A stretch of DNA of 64,000 nucleotides, from NCBI GenBank assembly GCA_003577275.1, contig QEVO01000008.1:62001-126000 (forward strand). The letters run 5' to 3'. Position numbers and translations under genes: made by a program. The notes under the pieces are model-generated. The model did no database searches, was not told the origin of the DNA, and saw nothing but the letters and a program-made list of their open reading frames with translations. Positions 53,517 to 62,953 of this stretch are shown in pieces (within the stretch, counting starts at the first letter, position 1; each line of letters starts with the position of its first letter). The DNA is from Pseudomonadota bacterium (GTDB lineage Bacteria; Pseudomonadota; Alphaproteobacteria; Sphingomonadales; Govanellaceae).

Positions 53517-55538
53517 ATGCGATGGTTGATCAAGATGCACACGCTGCGGCGGATTGGGTTGAGGATAGGGGGCATTCTGCTCGCTGGCCTTGCCCTAGGC
53601 ACGTTGCCCGCCGCGGCGCGCATCGTGATCAACCCCGCATCTATTGAAGCCTGGTCCGATCGAACCTTTATTCCTGCATTCGAGGAACGGCGGTTCTCCG
53701 GTCTTGCCATTGCCGTGGTCAAGGATGGGGAGGTCGTGTTCGCCAAAGGCTACGGCTATGCCGATTTTGCCCGCAAGACCCCCATGGACCCGGCGCGCAC
53801 CGAAGTTCGCATCGGCTCCGTCACCAAGGTATTTACGGCGACGGCCATCGCCCAATTACTGGAACGGGGGTTGATCTCCTCCCTTGATGATCCGGCCAAC
53901 CTTTATCTGAAGCGTGTAAAATTGCCGCAGGCGTTTGGCCGGGAGATTACGCTCTGGCATTTGCTGACCCACCAGGTGGGGTTTGAGGACACGGCCTACG
54001 GCATGGCAAGTCTTGATCCGCCGCAGACGCCGGTGTCTGCCGCCGACATCAAGCGCTTCATGCCCGCCATCGTGCGCCAGCCCGGCACGGTTTCTGTTTA
54101 CTCCAACTACAGTACCGCGCTTCTCGGCATTATCATCGAGGACATCACCGGCCAGACCGTGGACCAGTATTTTGCGGAGCATATCTTCGCCCCCCTGGGC
54201 ATGTCCAACTCACGCCTCAGCCAGGACGTTACGCCAAGTAAAAATCTTGGCCAGCCCTACGCCTTTTTTCCCAATGGCGAGGCGCAGCCGGTGCGCTACG
54301 TGGGCGTTCATCCGCTGATTGCGCCCGCCGGGGCGATCACCACGACCGCCATGGACATGACCCGGTTCATGGCGGCGCATATCGGCGAAGGACGTGACGG
54401 CAGGTCCGGGATATTGTCGCCCCAGAGCTATCAGTTGATGCATGCCCGCAAGACCGGCAACCACGAGGCTGTCACGGGCTTCGGCATGAAATTCATCGTC
54501 TCGGACTGGAACGGCGAGCGCTTGGTTGAACACGGCGGCGGCTGGCCCGGCTTTCAAACGGTCATGGAGCTTTTTCCGGACAGCGGGGTTGGTATCTTCA
54601 TCTCGATCATGGGCGGCGAGCCGCAGGTTGGTCTTGGCGAACAACTCCTTAGTCTGGTGACGACAACGCGCTTGGCCCCTGTGCCTGGCCATGCCGTCCA
54701 GCGGCCCATGCAATTGACCGATGCGCGCCAACTGATATTGACCCATCTGTTGGGAGACTACCGTCAGCACGAGGTCTCATCTCCGGTTGATACGACCGCA
54801 TTTATCGGCACTTATTGGCGGGAGCGGCGATCCTATACCACCATCGAAGCGTTGTTCCAGCTTTTGAGCGCCAACACCAGTCTGTTGACGGTTGCTGCCG
54901 GCGATGACGGCAGTCTGAGCATGAACGGCGTCGCCGGCTATCGGCCGGTGCGCGCCGATGTCTTTCTGAAATCCGGGTATGGCCCGACACTAGACGGCGA
55001 TCCCAACGCGGTCGAGCTATTCGCTTTCAGCCAGAGCGGAGCGCAGGCCGAAAGAGTTGCGCCGCTGTTGAGCGTCGATGTCTGGACACGCGCCAGCAAT
55101 GTCTGGAATCCGCGCACCGTCATGCAAAGCCTGGCCATATTGTTTCTGATCGGCGTAACCGGCATCTTCGCTGCGTTCTGGCCTGCCGGATCGCGTCAAA
55201 GCCGGGTTGCCAAATGGCTGCCGTTGGTCTTTACCGGCCTTGTAGTCGCGCTGCCGCTAAGCCTGCTGGCAGGCTATGACGAAGGCGACGGGTTGATGTA
55301 TGCGCTGCTGCTGGGCGAGCCGGCGCGGTTCGTCATGCTGGTCGTATTCGCCAATGCGGCCGCCGCGGTTGCGGTGGTAATGGCGGTCTTGGCTGTTTAC
55401 GGCTGGCGCGGCGGCTACTGGGGCGTGGGCAAGCGCGCTATTGCCCGCCGCGCGCATTATACGCTGCTCGCCGTCGCGGCGCTCGGGTTCATTCCTTGCT
55501 TGGCCTTTGTCAACCTGCTGGGCGTGCATTTGCCATGA
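53517..55538 (+). CDS. Class C beta-lactamase-fold serine hydrolase with C-terminal membrane domain
   Basis: The protein (673 aa) has an N-terminal signal or anchor (about 10-35) and a serine hydrolase domain to about 400 with Ser101-x-x-Lys104 (GSVTK), Tyr195-Ser-Asn197 (YSN) and His339-Gly-Gly (EHGGGW), as in esterases, peptidases and D-aminopeptidases of this fold. A beta-type middle region (about 405-530) and four membrane helices (about 540-670) follow. Length is nearly twice that of simple class C enzymes. It likely cleaves an ester or amide in the periplasm. The next gene overlaps by ATGA. Confidence 0.85.
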   Translation: MRWLIKMHTLRRIGLRIGGILLAGLALGTLPAAARIVINPASIEAWSDRTFIPAFEERRFSGLAIAVVKDGEVVFAKGYGYADFARKTPMDPARTEVRIGSVTKVFTATAIAQLLERGLISSLDDPANLYLKRVKLPQAFGREITLWHLLTHQVGFEDTAYGMASLDPPQTPVSAADIKRFMPAIVRQPGTVSVYSNYSTALLGIIIEDITGQTVDQYFAEHIFAPLGMSNSRLSQDVTPSKNLGQPYAFFPNGEAQPVRYVGVHPLIAPAGAITTTAMDMTRFMAAHIGEGRDGRSGILSPQSYQLMHARKTGNHEAVTGFGMKFIVSDWNGERLVEHGGGWPGFQTVMELFPDSGVGIFISIMGGEPQVGLGEQLLSLVTTTRLAPVPGHAVQRPMQLTDARQLILTHLLGDYRQHEVSSPVDTTAFIGTYWRERRSYTTIEALFQLLSANTSLLTVAAGDDGSLSMNGVAGYRPVRADVFLKSGYGPTLDGDPNAVELFAFSQSGAQAERVAPLLSVDVWTRASNVWNPRTVMQSLAILFLIGVTGIFAAFWPAGSRQSRVAKWLPLVFTGLVVALPLSLLAGYDEGDGLMYALLLGEPARFVMLVVFANAAAAVAVVMAVLAVYGWRGGYWGVGKRAIARRAHYTLLAVAALGFIPCLAFVNLLGVHLP

Positions 55539-57331
55539 CAAGCCCGGCGCAGAACATCATTCCGGCTCTGGAAGCGGTTTATGTTGCCATGCGGGATGGC
55601 GTGCGTCTGGCCGTCGATGTCTGGCGATGCGCTGATCAAGCCGGCGATGGCCCTAGCCCAACCATGCTGCTGACCACGCGCTACTGGCGGTCCTTCGCCT
55701 TGGCGGAGGATGATCCGCGATTGCAGGGAATCTTTGCGCTGGCCAGTTACTTCACGCGGCAGGGTTACGTCGTGGTGAATGCGGACAGCCGGGGTTCCGG
55801 CGCTTCCTTCGGCGTGCGGCGCACCGAATGGTCCGAGGAGGAAGTGGCGGACATGGGCGACGTCATGGAATGGATCGTGCGCCAGCCATGGTCGGATGGC
55901 CGTGTGGTGACGCATGGCTTTTCCTATGGCGGCAACACGGCCTTTCTTGCGGCTGCGTGTGGGCACCCAGCCTTGAAAGTGATTGCGCCGCAATTTGCCG
56001 ACTTTGACATCTACCGTCATAATTTATTTCCGGGCGGCATCGCCAATGGCTGGCTTCACGATAACTGGGGCCGGCTCACCGCGGCCATGGATCGCGGCGA
56101 TGTAACGGCCATGAGCCGTCTGCTGCCGGGCATTGATGGCGACTCCTTCCGCCGCTTGGTGCGTGGGCCGCGTCCGGTAGATGACGATGCTGACGGCGCG
56201 CTGGTGCGGCAGGCGATTGCCGGTCACGCGGCAAACTTTAACATGGCGGCCGCCGACTTGAACTTTGACTGCGTGGACGACGCCGGTCGGCAAAATACCG
56301 GCGCGTTTCCGGATGCTCTATTCGACTCGCATCGCCTTAGCATATACAGCCACCAATCAGCCATCGAACGGTCCGGCGTGCCGATCGTTTACTGGGCTGG
56401 CTGGTTTGACGCCGGCACGGCGGACGGAGCGCTTAATCTGTTCGCCAGTTTTTCCAACCCCATGCGAGTCATCATCGGTCCCTGGAGTCACGGCCGGCGA
56501 TTCTTGCAGGATCCGTTTGTTCCAAATGGCAAGCCATCGGCCATCGATCTTGACGAAAATTTCGAGGACGTTCGGCAGGCGGTTGAGTCATGCCTTGCAG
56601 GAAAAGGGATCATTGGCCGCCGGCTGGATTATTACACCCTTGGCGAAAATCGCTGGAAGTCAACCACGCAATGGCCGCTGCCGCAAAGCACGCCGACACG
56701 ATTTTATCTTGCGGACAGCCGTCAGCTCAGCCTTGCGCAGCCGCAGCATGATGATGGCAGCGACAGCTATGTGATGGATGAGGCGGCCACCACGGGGACG
56801 GAGAATCGCTGGCATACCCAGATCGGCTGCATGCCGGTCAGCCACGAGGACCGACGTCAGGCGGATGCGCGGCTCTTGACGTACGACAGCATGCCGCTCG
56901 ATCAAGACATGGAAATAACCGGTCACCCGATTGTCCACCTGTATCTCATGTCCAACCGGGTCGATGTCGCGCTGTTCGCCTATTTGGAGATGATCATGCC
57001 CGATGGCAATGTCCGGCTGTTGACGGAAGGGTGCTTGCGCGCCGGCCATCGCAAGCTGTTGGAGAATGACGTCGGATATCGGAAGTTCGGACCGGTTCAT
57101 AGCTTCCGCCGTGAAGATATAATGCCACTCGCGCCCGACGGCATGGCGCTGTTGTCATTTGCATTGCTGCCGATCTCCATTCGGATCCCGCGTGGGTTTC
57201 GTTTGCGGTTGGCCATTGCCGGCGCCGATCGGGACACCTTCAAGCCGATGCCGGATGCCGACGGCGCTGCCATTGCCATCGGCCGCAGTCGTATGTTTGC
57301 TTCATATCTCGAATTGCCGGTGATCCCGTGA
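55535..57331 (+). CDS. CocE/NonD family hydrolase
   Basis: The protein (598 aa) has an alpha/beta hydrolase domain with N-terminal MRDGVRLAVDVW, nucleophile Ser130 (GFSYGG), acid Asp292 (WFDAGT) and base His319 (WSHGR), and a C-terminal jelly-roll (about 370-598), as in CocE esterases, X-Pro dipeptidyl peptidases and alpha-amino acid ester hydrolases. No signal peptide is seen, so it acts in the cytoplasm. ATG 55535 overlaps the upstream stop by 4 bases. The in-frame start at 55496 lies inside the upstream gene. Its role may be the second cleavage of the imported compound. Confidence 0.88.
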   Translation: MTSPAQNIIPALEAVYVAMRDGVRLAVDVWRCADQAGDGPSPTMLLTTRYWRSFALAEDDPRLQGIFALASYFTRQGYVVVNADSRGSGASFGVRRTEWSEEEVADMGDVMEWIVRQPWSDGRVVTHGFSYGGNTAFLAAACGHPALKVIAPQFADFDIYRHNLFPGGIANGWLHDNWGRLTAAMDRGDVTAMSRLLPGIDGDSFRRLVRGPRPVDDDADGALVRQAIAGHAANFNMAAADLNFDCVDDAGRQNTGAFPDALFDSHRLSIYSHQSAIERSGVPIVYWAGWFDAGTADGALNLFASFSNPMRVIIGPWSHGRRFLQDPFVPNGKPSAIDLDENFEDVRQAVESCLAGKGIIGRRLDYYTLGENRWKSTTQWPLPQSTPTRFYLADSRQLSLAQPQHDDGSDSYVMDEAATTGTENRWHTQIGCMPVSHEDRRQADARLLTYDSMPLDQDMEITGHPIVHLYLMSNRVDVALFAYLEMIMPDGNVRLLTEGCLRAGHRKLLENDVGYRKFGPVHSFRREDIMPLAPDGMALLSFALLPISIRIPRGFRLRLAIAGADRDTFKPMPDADGAAIAIGRSRMFASYLELPVIP

Positions 57332-57394
57332 TGGTGCGGCGTCATCATCGTTTGACTTAAGTAAAACATTGTTATTCAAGGATTCATCCATTCC

Positions 57395-57865
57395 ATGACC
57401 GACCTTCAGGATATTCGTGCGAAAATTGGCGAAAAAATTGGCGTATCGTGCTGGTTTGATGTCAGGCAGGAGCTCATCGACCAATTCTCCGCCTCAACCC
57501 TCGACAATGATCCCATGCATTTGGATCCGGAATGGTCGCGGCGGAATACGCCCTTTGGCGGCACCATTGCGGCGGGGTTCTGGACCACCTCCATGCTGAT
57601 TCCGATGTCTCACGACATCGGGTTTCTGGAAGCATTTGAGAAAAGACTGGGCAACAGCTATGCTCTAAATTACGGCTTTAATAAACATCGGCTGATCAGC
57701 CCGGTGCCGGTGGGGTCGCGGATTCGCGGCCATATGGTGCTGATGGATGTGCAGGAGCGGGATGACGGGAATTTTTTATTCACCTTGGACGTAATGGTGG
57801 AAATAGAAAATGAGGAAAAACCGGCGTTGATTGCTGAATGGCTGGCGCTGATCGTGCGCCGCTAG
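57395..57865 (+). CDS. MaoC-like dehydratase (hot-dog fold)
   Basis: The protein (156 aa) has the MaoC motif with Asp (NDPMHLDPEW, Asp39 and His43) and the GTIAAGF strand, so it can add or remove water on an enoyl-CoA. Single-domain size is typical. The gap from the CocE gene is 63 bases, and the ligase starts 29 bases on. It would act on a CoA ester made by that ligase. Confidence 0.85.
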   Translation: MTDLQDIRAKIGEKIGVSCWFDVRQELIDQFSASTLDNDPMHLDPEWSRRNTPFGGTIAAGFWTTSMLIPMSHDIGFLEAFEKRLGNSYALNYGFNKHRLISPVPVGSRIRGHMVLMDVQERDDGNFLFTLDVMVEIENEEKPALIAEWLALIVRR

Positions 57866-57893
57866 GAGGCAGCTGAGGAGGAAGTGCTTGCAG

Positions 57894-59510
57894 ATGCCAG
57901 ATCGACTAGAGGCCGCTCCCGTCCTAACCCGCATTACCGATTATGTTCATCACTATGCGCGTCTCGCGCCCGGGCGCGAGGCGGTGGTTTGCGGCGCGCG
58001 TCGCCTAACCTATGCGCAATTGAGCGCGGAAGTCGAAGAATGCGCGCGGGCGCTGCTGGCGGCGGGGGTCGGCAAGGGCGATCGGGTCGCCATGTTGGCC
58101 TTGCCGTCGCCGGAATTCTTCGTGGTGTTTCTAGCCGCCACCGGCATTGGCGCCATCTGGCTGGGGTTAAGCCCACGCTATCATATTGACGAATACCGCT
58201 ATCTGGTTGGCGATGCGTCGCCGAAGGTCATTTTCTCGCTGGCGACATTCGAGGGCCGCGATTATCGCGCCGACCTGGCAACCTTGCGCCGGGAATATCC
58301 GGGCGTAGAAACGCTGGTGGCCGTGGATGAGCCGATCGATGGCGCGATTTCCTATACGGATTTTCTGAACAGCGGAGACCGGGTTTCTTCAGCGCGCTAC
58401 CATGAAGCGGCTGCCGCCGTTGATCGTCTCGATCCGGCGCTGATCGTCTATACCTCGGGTTCCACCGGCAAGCCCAAGGGCGCCATGCTGTCGCACTATG
58501 GGCTATGTTTCGGCAACGCCATTCAGGGACGGGAGTTCGGCGTTGACGTGCCGCGCGCCGTTTGCCCGTTTCCCATCAATCATGTGGCTTGTGTCGGCGA
58601 TACCTGCTGCACCACGCTCATTCGCGGCGGTACGCTAATTTTCATGGCTCGCTTCGACCCGCTTGAGGTGGCTAATGTGATCGAGCGGGAGCGTGTCAAC
58701 CTGTGGATCGGCGTGCCAACCATGTTCATTCTGGCGGCGGATCAGCCGGGATTTTTCCAACGTGATCTGACCTACCTGCAAACCATCGTCTGGGGCGGCG
58801 CCGCCATGCCGCGCGATCAGATCCTCCGCTTCCAGCAAATCGGCGCCCGCCTGGTGACGCTTTATGGCTTGACCGAGTCCACCTCCGACATGACGTTCAC
58901 CACGCCGGATGCCGACCTTGAAGTTCTGGCCGACAGCGTCGGTCGGCCCGCGCCTGAATATCCCTGCCGGATCGTTACGGCGGAAGGCCGGGAGTGCGGC
59001 GTCGGCGAGCCGGGCGAAATTCAGTTCAAGGGCGAGTTCAACATGCTCGGCTACTATAATAAGCCCGATGCGACCCGCGACGCTTTTACCGCCGACGGCT
59101 GGCTGCGCTCCGGCGATATCGGGTACTGGCGCGCCGATGGCAATATCACGCTGGTCGGGCGGATGTCGGAGATGTTCAAGTCCGGCGGCTTCAACGTCTA
59201 CCCGCGCGAGATCGAAGATGTCATCGTCGCGCACCCCGCCGTGGCGCTGGCGGCGGTGATCGGCGTGCCTGATCCCCTCTACCAGGAAGTGGGCGAGGCC
59301 TATGTGCTCGCCAACCCGGGCGCCAAGGTTACGGCGGACGAGCTTGCCGCCTATTGCAAGGAGCGGCTGGCCAATTACAAGGTGCCGAAACGGTTTTTTG
59401 TGCGGGATGAATTGCCCATGCTGCCGGTGGGCAAGATCGACAAGCCGCTCTTGAAACGGCAGGCTATCGCCGCGCTTTCCAGCGACACGGACGCCAAGGG
59501 AGCGCGTTGA
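57894..59510 (+). CDS. AMP-dependent acyl-CoA synthetase (ligase)
   Basis: The protein (538 aa) has the ANL-superfamily motifs: P-loop IVYTSGSTGKPKGAM (about 184-198), TLYGLTES near 323, WLRSGDIGYW, GRMSEMFKSGGFNVYPREIE and the C-terminal GKIDK lysine. It activates a carboxylic acid to its CoA thioester. AGGAGGA at 57876-57882 supports ATG 57894; a TTG at 57888 is closer but less likely. The middle of the operon position suggests it activates the acid freed by the two hydrolases. Confidence 0.92.
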   Translation: MPDRLEAAPVLTRITDYVHHYARLAPGREAVVCGARRLTYAQLSAEVEECARALLAAGVGKGDRVAMLALPSPEFFVVFLAATGIGAIWLGLSPRYHIDEYRYLVGDASPKVIFSLATFEGRDYRADLATLRREYPGVETLVAVDEPIDGAISYTDFLNSGDRVSSARYHEAAAAVDRLDPALIVYTSGSTGKPKGAMLSHYGLCFGNAIQGREFGVDVPRAVCPFPINHVACVGDTCCTTLIRGGTLIFMARFDPLEVANVIERERVNLWIGVPTMFILAADQPGFFQRDLTYLQTIVWGGAAMPRDQILRFQQIGARLVTLYGLTESTSDMTFTTPDADLEVLADSVGRPAPEYPCRIVTAEGRECGVGEPGEIQFKGEFNMLGYYNKPDATRDAFTADGWLRSGDIGYWRADGNITLVGRMSEMFKSGGFNVYPREIEDVIVAHPAVALAAVIGVPDPLYQEVGEAYVLANPGAKVTADELAAYCKERLANYKVPKRFFVRDELPMLPVGKIDKPLLKRQAIAALSSDTDAKGAR

Positions 59511-59511
59511 T

Positions 59512-61083
59512 ATGCGGCTCCTGGGTATTGCCCTGGCGTTTATGCTTTCGGCGCCTTGGCTTGCCGCTTGCGACGATGATGCCGTATCGCAGGCGCGTCG
59601 GCAAACGCTGATCATCGGCAAGGCCTCGGGCTTGTCGACCATTGATCCGGGGGCAACCGTCATGGCGTACAATTTCGCCCCAATGTCTTTGTCTTATGAG
59701 CGTCTGTTGCGGTTCGCGGTGGCGGATGGGTCGCCCACCGGCGCGGTTGAAGGCGAGCTTGCGGAATCCTGGCGGCTCGATGATGACGGCAAGAGCTGGC
59801 TATTTACCCTAAAACAGAACCACCGCTTTGATGACGGATCGTTGGTGACGGCGGCGGCGGTGCGTTTCTCCTTTCTGCGGACGCTCCGCTTGGGGCTGGG
59901 GCCGGCGCAAGCGCTATCAGGCTTAGAAGACGTGGAGGCGATCGATGCGCGCACGGTGCGTTTTCGGCTTGCGGCGCCGTCACCGATCTTTCCGCTCATC
60001 CTGGCGTTGCCGCCCATGGTGGTCATCAACCCCACGGTCTTGGCGCATCAAAAGGGGGATGATTTGGCCAGGGCATGGCTGTCGGAACACACCGCGGGCA
60101 GCGGTCCTTATCGCGTCGCGTCGTGGGAGCGGGGGCAACGCATCGTCCTCAAGCCCAATCCCTACGCCGCCGAAACGCCGCGCTACTTTCAAAAAATAGT
60201 CCTCAAGACGGTCAAGGATAATGCCTCCCGGCGGCTTCTCCTGGAGCGCGGCGACATCGATATTTTCGAGGGCGTCACCCCGGATATGGCGGACAAGGTG
60301 GCGCAGATGTCCGGCGTTGCGCTGTTTGAACGGCCGACGCCAGTAATCGTCGCTCTGGCCATGAACACCACGCGCGCGCCTTTTACCGATATCCGGGTGC
60401 GCCAGGCCATATCCTTGGCCATCGACCGGCGCGCCATTGCTTCAGGCGTGGTGCATGGCCACGCCTCGCTTGTCAATGGCGTCTTGCCGGCGGGGATACC
60501 GGGGCATGATCCTGACCTGCCGGAAGTGCGGCGCGATCTGAGCGCGGCGCGCGCGCTTCTAAAGGAGGCCGGAATCGCGCCGGGAATGGAATTTACCTTG
60601 TCCTATGTGCCGGCCTCCGCCACGGTGGATTCCACCGCCTTGGCCATTCAAAATCAGCTTGCCGATGCGGGGCTGAAGATCCGACTGGAAACTTTGGCTC
60701 CCTCTGCCTTCGCCAAGGTGCTGGCGGGGGATTTTGATCTGACGTTAAGCAACTGGTCGGCGGACTTCCCCGATCCCTGGCCCATCATGCAGTTTGCCTA
60801 CCACTCCTCGAACGCGGGGGAGGGGTACAACCTGTCGCGCTACGCCAACGCCGAGGTCGACGGCCTGCTCGCGCGGGCGGAACATACCATGGATGCGGCG
60901 GAACGCACGGCTCTTTATGAGCAGGCTCAACGCATCGTGATGGCCGAAGAGCCCATGGTCAACCTGTTCGCCGTGCACGGGTTATTGGCCTACCGCGCCG
61001 ACGTTCGTGGGCTTTTGTATAATGCCTGGCAGCCCGGCATATACAATGTCGAGAGCATGTACCGCGGAGACGATGCGCCATGA
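59512..61083 (+). CDS. ABC transporter substrate-binding lipoprotein (SBP_bac_5)
   Basis: The protein (523 aa) has a lipoprotein signal with Cys20 (APWLAAC) and the peptide/opine-type binding fold: YERLLRF, AESWRLDDDGKSWLFTLKQN, FTDIRVRQAISLAIDR and LSNWSADFPDP. Family ligands include di- and oligopeptides, nickel and opines. It begins 1 base after the ligase stop and overlaps the permease start, so it is one operon. Confidence 0.9.
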   Translation: MRLLGIALAFMLSAPWLAACDDDAVSQARRQTLIIGKASGLSTIDPGATVMAYNFAPMSLSYERLLRFAVADGSPTGAVEGELAESWRLDDDGKSWLFTLKQNHRFDDGSLVTAAAVRFSFLRTLRLGLGPAQALSGLEDVEAIDARTVRFRLAAPSPIFPLILALPPMVVINPTVLAHQKGDDLARAWLSEHTAGSGPYRVASWERGQRIVLKPNPYAAETPRYFQKIVLKTVKDNASRRLLLERGDIDIFEGVTPDMADKVAQMSGVALFERPTPVIVALAMNTTRAPFTDIRVRQAISLAIDRRAIASGVVHGHASLVNGVLPAGIPGHDPDLPEVRRDLSAARALLKEAGIAPGMEFTLSYVPASATVDSTALAIQNQLADAGLKIRLETLAPSAFAKVLAGDFDLTLSNWSADFPDPWPIMQFAYHSSNAGEGYNLSRYANAEVDGLLARAEHTMDAAERTALYEQAQRIVMAEEPMVNLFAVHGLLAYRADVRGLLYNAWQPGIYNVESMYRGDDAP

Positions 61084-62096
61084 CGGTTCTAAACCGCATC
61101 GTCTGGCGTCTCTTGATGCTGCTGGCCGTGGTGTTGTGCGTGACGCTTATCACGTTCGTAATTTCCCATCAATTGCCCGGCGATCCGGCGCAATTGATGG
61201 CCGGTCCGCGGGCGGGTCCGGATGCCATTGAGAAAATGCGCGCAGCCCTGGGTCTCGATCGGCCGCTTCATATTCAATATGCGCGCTATCTTCATGATCT
61301 GCTGCAAGGCGATTTCGGCGCCTCCATCGTGACGCAACGTCCGGTATTGAGCGAACTTGCCGCGGTTTTTCCGGCAACCCTGGAATTGATGCTGACAGCG
61401 CTATTTATATCGGTGACGCTGGGCGTCATCTTGGGCGTGGCGGCCGCGGTGCGGCATGGCAGTTGGTTTGATCATTTCATTCGCGCTTCAGCCACCTTCG
61501 GCATTTCCGTACCCTCATTTTGGCTCGGCCTGATGCTGTTGCTGATTTTCTATGGCCAGCTTGGGATATTGCCAGGCGTCGGCCGCCTGGATGACGCCCT
61601 GGATCCGCCGGCGGCAATGACGGGATTTTACACGCTCGATGCGGCGCTTCAAGGCCAGTGGGCGGTGTTGCGGAATGCGCTAGAGCATTTGCTGCTGCCG
61701 GCGCTGACCCTGGCCCTGGTATCGTTCGGCGGCATGCTGCGCGTCATCCGGGCGTCGATGATCGAGGTCTTGAGCGAGGACTACATTCGCACCGCCATAG
61801 CCAGCGGCATCCCTCGTCGGACGGTGATCTTCAATCATGCGCTGCGCAATGCGCTCATCCCCTTTGTCACCGTGCTTGGCCTGGAGTTTGCGGCGTTGCT
61901 GTTCGGCTCCGTGGTGGTGGAGACGATCTTCATGTGGCCGGGGGCCGGCTCCCTGGTCCTGGAAGCCATTTTCGCGCTCGATTTCCCGATGATCATGTGT
62001 TTTACCGTGATTGTCTCCATGGCCTACGTGATCATCAATTTTGCGGTGGATCTGCTCTATATGGCCATCAATCCGCAAATTCGGGAGATCGGCTGA
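61080..62096 (+). CDS. ABC transporter permease, DppB type
   Basis: The protein (338 aa) has six membrane segments, the N-terminal LRRLLMLLAVVLCVTLITF-like start, and the EAA loop (EDYIRTAIASGIPRRTVIFNHALRNALIPFVT). It starts with ATG overlapping the binding-protein stop. It pairs with the next permease. Confidence 0.92.
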   Translation: MTVLNRIVWRLLMLLAVVLCVTLITFVISHQLPGDPAQLMAGPRAGPDAIEKMRAALGLDRPLHIQYARYLHDLLQGDFGASIVTQRPVLSELAAVFPATLELMLTALFISVTLGVILGVAAAVRHGSWFDHFIRASATFGISVPSFWLGLMLLLIFYGQLGILPGVGRLDDALDPPAAMTGFYTLDAALQGQWAVLRNALEHLLLPALTLALVSFGGMLRVIRASMIEVLSEDYIRTAIASGIPRRTVIFNHALRNALIPFVTVLGLEFAALLFGSVVVETIFMWPGAGSLVLEAIFALDFPMIMCFTVIVSMAYVIINFAVDLLYMAINPQIREIG

Positions 62097-62953
62097 TGGC
62101 GCGTCGCCGATTGCAGACCCTGGTCGATCTGGCGCGCCGGCACCCTGCCGCCGCCAGCGGGTTTATGATGGTGGTGATGATCGCTGGCATGGCGCTGCTT
62201 GCGCCGCTGATCGCGCCATATGATCCCGATGCCATCGCGCTGGATCGGCGCTTGCTGCCGCCCGGGCCCGCCCATTGGGCCGGCACCGATGAGGTGGGCC
62301 GCGACCTGCTGTCACGCATTCTGTGGGGGGCGCGCGCCTCGCTGGCGGTTGGTCTGGGCATTGTTACGATCGCCAGCGTGCTGGGAACGTTGATCGGTTG
62401 CTTCTCGGGCTACGTAGGCAAAACTTCCGACTCCTTGATCATGCGGCTGATGGATGTGGTCATGGCGTTGCCGGGGCTGGTGATCGCCATGGCGCTCACC
62501 GCCGCCTTGGGCCCCAGTCTTGTCAATGCGGCGCTGGCGCTCGGGTTGTTGGCGGTGCCTTATTACACCCGGGTCGCCCGCGCTCAGACGTTGGCGATAA
62601 AGCAGCTCAATTTCGTGCGCGCGTCAAAGGTCATGGGGGCGGGAACCTGGCATCAACTGCGCGTCAATATCATTCCCAACGTCCTGCCGCACATTCTGGT
62701 GTTGATGACCATGCATGTCGGTGCCGCGATTTTGGCGGCCGCCGCGCTCAGCTTCATCGGCCTGGGGGCGCAGCCGCCGGCTGCGGAATGGGGGGCTTTG
62801 ATCAACGCGGGCCGCCATTACGTGCTGGAGCAATGGTGGTATTCGGCGTTTCCCGGCCTGGTGATGGCGATCACCGTTTACGGGTTTAATTTGCTGGGCG
62901 ATGGCTTGCGGGATGCGCTTGATCCCAAATCCAAGTCCCGTTCCATCGGATGA
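62096..62953 (+). CDS. ABC transporter permease, DppC type
   Basis: The protein (285 aa) has the DppC N-terminal TM and PYDPDAIALDRRLLPPGPAHWAGTDEVGRDLLSRILWGAR segment, then the EAA loop (FVRASKVMGAGTWHQLRVNIIPN) and GLGAQPPAAEWGALI. ATG 62096 shares one base with the dppB-type stop. A longer in-frame open stretch upstream runs inside the other permease and is a shadow. Confidence 0.92.
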   Translation: MARRRLQTLVDLARRHPAAASGFMMVVMIAGMALLAPLIAPYDPDAIALDRRLLPPGPAHWAGTDEVGRDLLSRILWGARASLAVGLGIVTIASVLGTLIGCFSGYVGKTSDSLIMRLMDVVMALPGLVIAMALTAALGPSLVNAALALGLLAVPYYTRVARAQTLAIKQLNFVRASKVMGAGTWHQLRVNIIPNVLPHILVLMTMHVGAAILAAAALSFIGLGAQPPAAEWGALINAGRHYVLEQWWYSAFPGLVMAITVYGFNLLGDGLRDALDPKSKSRSIG

